Below are positions 14,204 to 19,609 of a DNA stretch of 19,609 bases, in pieces (position 1 is the stretch's first letter; each line of letters starts with the position of its first letter). The position numbers and the translations under genes are program-made. Below the pieces are notes generated by a model. That model was not told where the DNA came from. It saw only the letters and a program-made list of their open reading frames with translations, and ran no database searches. Source of the DNA: an uncultured bacterium (GTDB lineage Bacteria > Cyanobacteriota > Vampirovibrionia > Gastranaerophilales > Gastranaerophilaceae); assembly GCA_937894665.1 (NCBI GenBank), contig CALAWF010000118.1:1-19609 (forward strand), written 5' to 3'.

Positions 14204-16834
14204 TTATGTTGCAACTTTTGTTTCCGCAGAAACTTTTAAAACGTGTTTTGTGCCGTTTTGAACCCTTTCAATTGGTTTCTTATCTTTTCCTAATGTCCAT
14301 TTAAAACCCAAAGTCAATGTAATTCCATTTCTACCACCGTTTCTTAGCATCGCTTGTAGAAATCCGCTACATTTATCATTCCAAATTTTTTGCAAACCTA
14401 CACCGTATTCGACATAAGGTTTTATACTCATTTCTGGTAAACGAACATTATTTGCAGTAAATTTTGTTTCGTTTAAAATATTCCAGACCATACCGACACT
14501 TGCATAAGGTTGCCACCCTTTTCCAGCATTTCCCATAAATTTGATACTCGGGTGAAGCTGTATAGAATGTAATGGATCTGATGATATTTTTACACCGGCC
14601 GCATTTGTGTAATCAAATGTATTTACGTAAGTATATGCCATTAACAAAGATGGTTGAATAATAAATTTACCTTCATTAAACTCAAAATTGTAACCTGTTT
14701 TACTTCCAATGCCTGCCATTAATGTAGTATAATTTTCTTTGCCATACATTGTACTAGATTCTCCATTACTTGCACCGACATTTACTGTTAATGCTGTAAA
14801 GAAATCTCCATGATAAAAAGATTGAGTTAAACCTAATATTCCTCCGTTTGTAGTTGTTGAAACACCTGAATAGTTTTGAGAAGTTCCGTTGTAGCCAATA
14901 TATGGAGTAGTTACCGTTCCCCAAGCTCGTTTAAGCTGTTTAAAATTACTATCGCCACCTATTAATGATCCATACGATTGAACATCAACTTTTGGACCAT
15001 TAGACAAACCGACACTTTCAAAATTTGCATATGGTTGGTACCAAATACCACCCATTTGCGGATATTCATTTTCATATCGCATTGATTGAGTTTCTGCAAT
15101 TGCATATTTATTAGCAAGCATTCTAATTTTTCTTGGCAGTGGCATAAATGAATAATCGGCATGTCTAAATGCGTAATTAAATGTTTCATTTACGGCAGAA
15201 TATGCTCCAACTTGCGAATTTACTGCTCCTGATAGTACTGCGGGGTTGAAATCAGCAGAGCTTTTTCCTCCTCCACGAGAAAATAAGAAATTCCCGTCAT
15301 TTGGATTATAACTTACATCATATTTGTATATTGGTGCAAAAGCTGTTGTTTGATATTGATTGTTAACATCTTTGCCTATTGCCGTTACATTTGTTTGAAC
15401 CTTATCTTTAAAACTTTCATAGGCAAATGGAATATATGTCTTTTCACTTGCAGAGTCAGATAACAAATTAATTCCCTTAACCGTTATCAAACCGTTCACA
15501 ACAGTTGTTGATGGAAGTCTGTCCATTATAGAATTTTTTAAATCCGCATCTAACAAAAGATTAACATTTCCATTCATATTAAATGAATTCGCTGATAAAT
15601 TATTAATATTATTGTTAATTAGGTTTAATGTTCCGGAATTTACATTCACATAATTAAACATATTTTCAGTATTTGTCGCTAAAACGTTTAATGTTTGATT
15701 ATTTACATCTAAAACACCTTTAACAGCAGCACCATCAAGTAATGTAAAACTGTCCCCGACTATTTTTGTTGTCCCTAGCCCTGAAATTTCTTTGTCTAAT
15801 GTTCCTGATAAATTTAATATTCCAGAATTACTTATAGTACCTGTCAAATTGTTTGTACTTGAAGTTACTTCGCCACTGTTAATTAAATTTCCAATACTTG
15901 CATTTACAGTTAAATTACCTGCTGAACCAACATTTACATCTTGGGATATTATTGCATTGTTTATTACTGTACCAACTATGTTTGTCGTACCAGTTCCGCT
16001 AATTTCTTTTTCAAGATTACCTGTTCCCAAATTTAAAATGCCATCATTAATCAAAACAACATCTAAATTGTTTGCATTAATTCCTAAAATACCTGTATTT
16101 GTTGCTGATGTTCCAGTGACTTTACCATCAATAATATTATTATTTGCAAAATTTAAATTACCACCATTATTTGTAATAACTGTTTCATTCCCTTTAAGTT
16201 TTATATTAGAAATATTTAAGGTCGAATCTGAATTCACAACGAAAGAAGTTTTTCCGTTCAAATCTAATTCAGATAACGTAAGTTTTCCAAAAGAGTCTTT
16301 TTTTATTGCCCCAACAATATTTAAGTTTTTGTATATTGAGCCAAGATTGTCTGAAACTGTATACTTTGCAGGAGTTTTATTGCCGAGAGAATCTTCGTCA
16401 AAAAGATTAAATGTTTTATCCAAAACATTACCGTCAGAATCTTTTAGTTCGGTATTAGTCAATGCAACCAATGCATCAGATATTGTTTCAACTTTCTTAG
16501 TATCAATTCTAGTAACTTTTATATTAAGACTGTCATGTGTTGTATTTATTGTGCCTAGCCCTAATGTTCCATAAATATCTTTTGTCGTTGTAATACCACC
16601 AAAAACATCTTTATAATTAGCAGTTGCTGTCAGGTCTTTATATTCAACATTAACAATTTCCCATATTTTTTTCTCTACAGTTGACTTTAAATTATCGCTC
16701 AATTTGAGTTGCAAATTATCAGTATTATCATTGTTTTGAATTATTTGAATTTTTAAATCTTTATCCAAAACATCATCATCAAAAGAACTTCCTACAAAAT
16801 TTAACTTGTCAATAGTTATATTTTGCATTTGCAT
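14204..16834 (-). CDS. Autotransporter, C-terminal passenger plus outer-membrane beta-barrel (frameshifted half)
   Basis: Residues about 180-470 are Asn/Gly/Thr-rich beta-helix repeats, with a duplicated unit (GILNLGTGNLEKEISGTGTT and GILNLSGTLDKEISGLGTT). After the linker, residues about 577-849 form an autotransporter barrel of alternating aromatic strands (GGIWYQPYANFESV, TTPYIGYNGTSQNY, FIIQPSLLMAYTYV, KPYVEYGVGLQKIW), ending in TLTLGFKWTLGK. About 25 residues follow the last strand (KKPIERVQ and beyond), so the protein does not end in the usual C-terminal aromatic. The ORF has no signal peptide and no Shine-Dalgarno, and its ATG (16834) overlaps the upstream ORF. It could not be exported by itself. 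It is the second half of the gene beginning at 19466, displaced by one extra base near 16821-16824. Confidence 0.85.
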   Translation of the reverse strand: MQMQNITIDKLNFVGSSFDDDVLDKDLKIQIIQNNDNTDNLQLKLSDNLKSTVEKKIWEIVNVEYKDLTATANYKDVFGGITTTKDIYGTLGLGTINTTHDSLNIKVTRIDTKKVETISDALVALTNTELKDSDGNVLDKTFNLFDEDSLGNKTPAKYTVSDNLGSIYKNLNIVGAIKKDSFGKLTLSELDLNGKTSFVVNSDSTLNISNIKLKGNETVITNNGGNLNFANNNIIDGKVTGTSATNTGILGINANNLDVVLINDGILNLGTGNLEKEISGTGTTNIVGTVINNAIISQDVNVGSAGNLTVNASIGNLINSGEVTSSTNNLTGTISNSGILNLSGTLDKEISGLGTTKIVGDSFTLLDGAAVKGVLDVNNQTLNVLATNTENMFNYVNVNSGTLNLINNNINNLSANSFNMNGNVNLLLDADLKNSIMDRLPSTTVVNGLITVKGINLLSDSASEKTYIPFAYESFKDKVQTNVTAIGKDVNNQYQTTAFAPIYKYDVSYNPNDGNFLFSRGGGKSSADFNPAVLSGAVNSQVGAYSAVNETFNYAFRHADYSFMPLPRKIRMLANKYAIAETQSMRYENEYPQMGGIWYQPYANFESVGLSNGPKVDVQSYGSLIGGDSNFKQLKRAWGTVTTPYIGYNGTSQNYSGVSTTTNGGILGLTQSFYHGDFFTALTVNVGASNGESSTMYGKENYTTLMAGIGSKTGYNFEFNEGKFIIQPSLLMAYTYVNTFDYTNAAGVKISSDPLHSIQLHPSIKFMGNAGKGWQPYASVGMVWNILNETKFTANNVRLPEMSIKPYVEYGVGLQKIWNDKCSGFLQAMLRNGGRNGITLTLGFKWTLGKDKKPIERVQNGTKHVLKVSAETKVAT

Positions 16835-19466
16835 CAGACTTAAGCGAATTAAATTCAGAAAAACTTTGAATTATCCCATCTGCTGTATCAATAACAACAT
16901 TTCCGTTAACTGTAACATTTGCACCACCTTTAATGTCGGCTTTATCAAAAAGTTTAATTGTGCCTGTGGAATCACCGGTCAATAAAACATTATAACCATT
17001 TGCACCATTAATATAGTCATTTAATAATATTGTACCTTTTGTTGTTGCATTTAATGTAAGGGTTTTGCCTGATGTAGCAACATTAATTGCTTCATAATTT
17101 ACTCCGCCGTCAGTTGAAACATAGTTGCTTGTGAATTCAGTCAAGCCTTCATTACTTGCGTTAATTGCTAAATCTTGTCTTGTATATATAGCACCACCTG
17201 CTGCATTGCTTCCACCATAAGATATTGCATAATTGTTTTTGAAAACAGAATTATTTATCGCCTTGATAGTTGCAGTATTACTAATTGCTCCACCATAAGC
17301 ACCTTTCGAAGAATCTGTCGATTCTGTTTGGGCATAATTGTTTTCAAATGTACTGTTTATAGAATCAATAATTGCGTTTTTATAATAACTATCAGATTTT
17401 TCATAAAAGTTTGATATTGCTCCACCGTAAGCACTATTTTTCTTTGATACAACATAGTTTCCACTAAAATTGGCTTTAATGTCTCTTATTTGAGCAATAT
17501 CATTTTGCAATGAGCTTTCAACATAATTTGCGATAACCCCGCCGTTTGCTGCAAGTTCTTCTGATTTTACATAATTCTTTTCATAAGTTCCTAAAATTGC
17601 ATCTTCTTTAACAGAGAGAATCTCATTATTTTCATCAAGAGTGTAACCAATTCCTACAAAAGCATCCCCTAGCCCGTTAACAGAGTTGGAAATTACACCC
17701 CCACTTGCCCCCATTATTTCAGAGTTTGAAACAACAGAATTGCCAATATATTTTCCATCTATACTTTTGATAATAGCATAACCGTTGTTAGATTGAATAG
17801 AATTGGCAATAATTGCTCCAGAAGCATGCCTGCCATTCAATAATTTTGAAGAATCAAAAGATGTTTGTGTAATTGTACTTTCTAAATGATTATTAGAAAC
17901 ATTTTTTAAATTTATATCTCCAATACTAACTATCGTGTTTTTTGTTTTCAACCCACCATAAAGAAAATTATAAATAATTCCGCCACGAGCATTATCATTA
18001 CAATCAATAGCAGTTAAGTTGTTGTCGCTGATATCACCAACTGTTATGTTCCCATTTTTTGATGTAACATTAGCGGTTTCCAATGCCGATCTGAATAATA
18101 ACGAAGTAATATTCGTTGCTTCTACTTCGTTTCCCTGAATTTTACCTACGTTAAGACTCTCTATATTAGATGAAATTCTTTCTATCGGCGATTCTATTAA
18201 ATACAATATAAAGCCGATAGCAGAAGAATTTTCATTTCCTCTAATTTTGTTATTATTAACTTCACCGATAGTTATTTCCTTAACGTTTGCACCTTGAAGC
18301 TTTATTACTCCGCCACGCATAAGATTTATTTCAATCTTGTTATTAGAAACAGAATCTATTAAAATTGAATTAATATTTCCCGAAATGTTTGTAATTAACC
18401 CGTTGAAATTGTTTGCTTTTATAGTGTTTTCAACTATTTGACCAATTTCAAGTGTTCCATTGGGGTTGGATATTAAAGCCCCATTAATTTGTGATTTTGA
18501 ACTAATTGTATTGTTAACAAAAGAATCAACCTTTAATTTATTTATTGCTCCGGATCCATTGTATATTAATCCGCCATCTATATTAAAGTTCGAGCTAATT
18601 GTATTATTGGAAAAAGAATTAATTTCCAATGAAGCAATCATTCCACGTTTATTTTGTATAAAACCACCTGTAACTGAGCCGTTAGTATTAGTAACCTTAT
18701 TACCTTCTACATCTTTCCAATTTATGGATTGAATACTGCTTCCTTCATTGTTTAAAATTCCTCCACTGATATTACTATTTGCAGTAATTATATTTTCATT
18801 TACCTTGCCTTCCAAACTCAATTCCCCATCAGGAGTTCTTCTATTGTATATCAATCCACCAGTAACTATTCCTGCTGTTATTTGGTTATCTATTAAATCT
18901 GTTATAATCCCTCTGGATTTTGCGGACTGAATATTTATAATTCCGCCAGAAATACTTTTATTAGTCGCATTTACTTTACTTGAAGATACACTAACATTGT
19001 TTAAAGTTGCATCACAGCCTTTTAATAATAAAGTAGAACCATCTGGATAGTTAGTTGTTGTTCTGCCACTAATATCAACATTTTCCAATAATATAGTTGC
19101 ATCTATATTATTTATATTTATGCTTGCGTTTTTCCCCTCATATTTTAAGTTTTTTAGAGCAAGACTTGAACCTTTAACAAACGTAAATTTAGAATCCTGT
19201 TTGTTTATTAATTTATTCCCCTTACCATCAATTTCAATCGCATCAGCCCCGATAGGAATAGTATTCAAACTCGAAATATCAATATCATTTGCAAATTGTA
19301 TTTTAGTAGGTTCAGTAGCTTTTGTTATTACTTGTTGCAACTCATTACCTGTTGATACCGTAATATCTTTAGCAACAGCAAAATTATTACCACTCAACAT
19401 AAGTGATAATATGGTAGAATAAAGCAATATTTTACTATTATTTCGTTCTGTTTTCAGCTTCTTCAT
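16809..19466 (-). CDS. Autotransporter, signal peptide and Pmp-like repeat passenger (frameshifted half)
   Basis: I start this at the ATG at 19466 (MKKLKTERNNSK), because the longer frame begins only at a TTG at 19487. A Sec signal peptide follows: basic n-region, ILLYSTILSLMLSG core, and AVA cleavage site before KDITV. The passenger contains about sixteen beta-helix coils of 28-45 residues. Each carries GG[A/L/I/V]IxN and then a [FV]xxN[xI] element, like the GGA(I/L/V) and FxxN motifs of Chlamydia polymorphic membrane proteins. The frame stops at TGA 16811-16809 with no beta-barrel. The next frame supplies NITIDKLNF and a complete barrel. One gene of about 1,753 codons is the natural reading, exposed on the cell surface, probably for adhesion. 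A -10 TATACT lies at 19481-19476, with TTGTTT 17 nt upstream. Confidence 0.85.
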   Translation of the reverse strand: MKKLKTERNNSKILLYSTILSLMLSGNNFAVAKDITVSTGNELQQVITKATEPTKIQFANDIDISSLNTIPIGADAIEIDGKGNKLINKQDSKFTFVKGSSLALKNLKYEGKNASININNIDATILLENVDISGRTTTNYPDGSTLLLKGCDATLNNVSVSSSKVNATNKSISGGIINIQSAKSRGIITDLIDNQITAGIVTGGLIYNRRTPDGELSLEGKVNENIITANSNISGGILNNEGSSIQSINWKDVEGNKVTNTNGSVTGGFIQNKRGMIASLEINSFSNNTISSNFNIDGGLIYNGSGAINKLKVDSFVNNTISSKSQINGALISNPNGTLEIGQIVENTIKANNFNGLITNISGNINSILIDSVSNNKIEINLMRGGVIKLQGANVKEITIGEVNNNKIRGNENSSAIGFILYLIESPIERISSNIESLNVGKIQGNEVEATNITSLLFRSALETANVTSKNGNITVGDISDNNLTAIDCNDNARGGIIYNFLYGGLKTKNTIVSIGDINLKNVSNNHLESTITQTSFDSSKLLNGRHASGAIIANSIQSNNGYAIIKSIDGKYIGNSVVSNSEIMGASGGVISNSVNGLGDAFVGIGYTLDENNEILSVKEDAILGTYEKNYVKSEELAANGGVIANYVESSLQNDIAQIRDIKANFSGNYVVSKKNSAYGGAISNFYEKSDSYYKNAIIDSINSTFENNYAQTESTDSSKGAYGGAISNTATIKAINNSVFKNNYAISYGGSNAAGGAIYTRQDLAINASNEGLTEFTSNYVSTDGGVNYEAINVATSGKTLTLNATTKGTILLNDYINGANGYNVLLTGDSTGTIKLFDKADIKGGANVTVNGNVVIDTADGIIQSFSEFNSLKSDANAKYNY
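17118..18953 (-). repeat. Tandem Pmp-like beta-helix repeats in the autotransporter passenger
   Basis: About sixteen degenerate protein-level repeats cover residues about 179-790 of the N-terminal ORF (numbered from the TTG at 19487). Examples are ISGGIINIQS, VTGGLIYNRR, ISGGILNNEG, VTGGFIQNKR, IDGGLIYNGS, then GGVISNS, GGVIANY, GGAISNF, GGAISNT and GGAIYTR. Each is followed by an asparagine ladder (VNNTIS, VNNNKI, FENNYA, FKNNYA). The coding DNA is not a near-identical repeat, so copies have diverged. Confidence 0.75.
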
Positions 19467-19475
19467 ACTACTATT

Positions 19476-19504
19476 AGTATAATTCAAATAACTTGAAAAA
19501 ACAA
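19476..19504 (-). promoter_or_regulatory. Candidate promoter of the autotransporter
   Basis: On the minus strand TTGTTT (19504-19499), 17 nt and TATACT (19481-19476) fit a sigma-70 layout. Transcription would start about 3 nt before the ATG at 19466, so this mRNA would also be nearly leaderless. No Shine-Dalgarno is present. Confidence 0.45.
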
Positions 19505-19595
19505 AAAATCTAAAATTAAAAAGAGATAATTGAAGTTGGGTTCGCCGAATTCAAATTAGCAATAATTTCTTTAAAGGATAAATGTATCGAAAGCA

Positions 19596-19609
19596 TTAAA
19601 AAAGAGCCC
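19596..19609 (-). terminator. 3' arm and U tract of a terminator cut by the window edge
   Basis: On the minus strand the window begins GGGCTCTTTTTTAA, which looks like the 3' arm and U run of an intrinsic terminator. Its 5' arm (expected GAGCCC) would lie beyond the right edge, closing the next minus-strand gene upstream of the autotransporter. The remaining 19488-19595 is AT-rich leader with no gene. Confidence 0.45.

Noticed and set aside
15792..16574. Plus-strand open frame of 260 codons antisense to the autotransporter
   Set aside because: It mirrors the low-complexity Asn/Thr-rich passenger, has no ribosome-binding site and its protein has no family-like pattern. The minus-strand reading explains the sequence better.
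17118..18953. CRISPR array or DNA tandem repeat
   Set aside because: The periodicity exists at protein level only. The DNA units are diverged and vary in length, with no conserved direct repeat.

Overview
The window is a strongly AT-rich piece of a bacterial chromosome. A diderm envelope is indicated by a large autotransporter with a C-terminal outer-membrane beta-barrel and by several proteins with Sec signal peptides. The protein styles recall uncultured gut Cyanobacteriota of the Gastranaerophilales/Vampirovibrionia type: many TPR proteins, lineage-type hypothetical proteins, a UbiB/AarF-like kinase, and an autotransporter ending in GFKWTLGKDKKPIERVQ. That placement is an inference from family style, not from a marker gene. 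There is no rRNA, tRNA, CRISPR array, insertion sequence or phage gene.

Layout. Positions 1-689 (+) hold the 3' end of a membrane-associated protein, broken by a one-base frameshift and closed by a bidirectional hairpin. Positions 742-4197 (-) look like one operon, read from right to left: exported TPR protein, membrane-anchored calcineurin-like phosphoesterase, MBL-fold hydrolase, second exported TPR protein. Positions 4238-4993 (-) encode an unrecognised protein with a JAMM/MPN-like metal motif. Positions 5032-6785 (-) are one UbiB/AarF-type kinase gene split by a one-base deletion. Positions 6939-8540 (-) encode a long TPR protein. It is divergent from a homocitrate/isopropylmalate-synthase-family gene (8647-9957, +), and the shared intergenic region carries a perfect 12-bp inverted repeat over a -10 box. 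Next come a truncated HxlR-type regulator (deletion scar), a small hydrophobic protein, an orphan sensor histidine kinase, a GNAT-like protein and a hypoxanthine-DNA glycosylase (10339-13890, all +). Positions 14204-19466 (-) are a single autotransporter gene of about 1,750 codons split in two by a one-base insertion. Its N-terminal ORF has the signal peptide and a Pmp-like repeat passenger, and its C-terminal ORF has the rest of the passenger and the barrel.

How the parts relate. The 742-4197 operon appears to act at or beyond the inner membrane. It combines two hydrolase folds, both known among phosphodiesterases, with TPR scaffolds. The autotransporter would be the surface-exposed product. 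The other genes are housekeeping or regulatory and show no shared pathway. I did not find a convincing new multi-gene system. The points most worth checking are three single-base frame breaks in otherwise well-conserved genes, the cryptic JAMM-like protein, the operator-like palindrome, a set of promoters placed exactly where they would give leaderless mRNAs, and the HxlR deletion scar.
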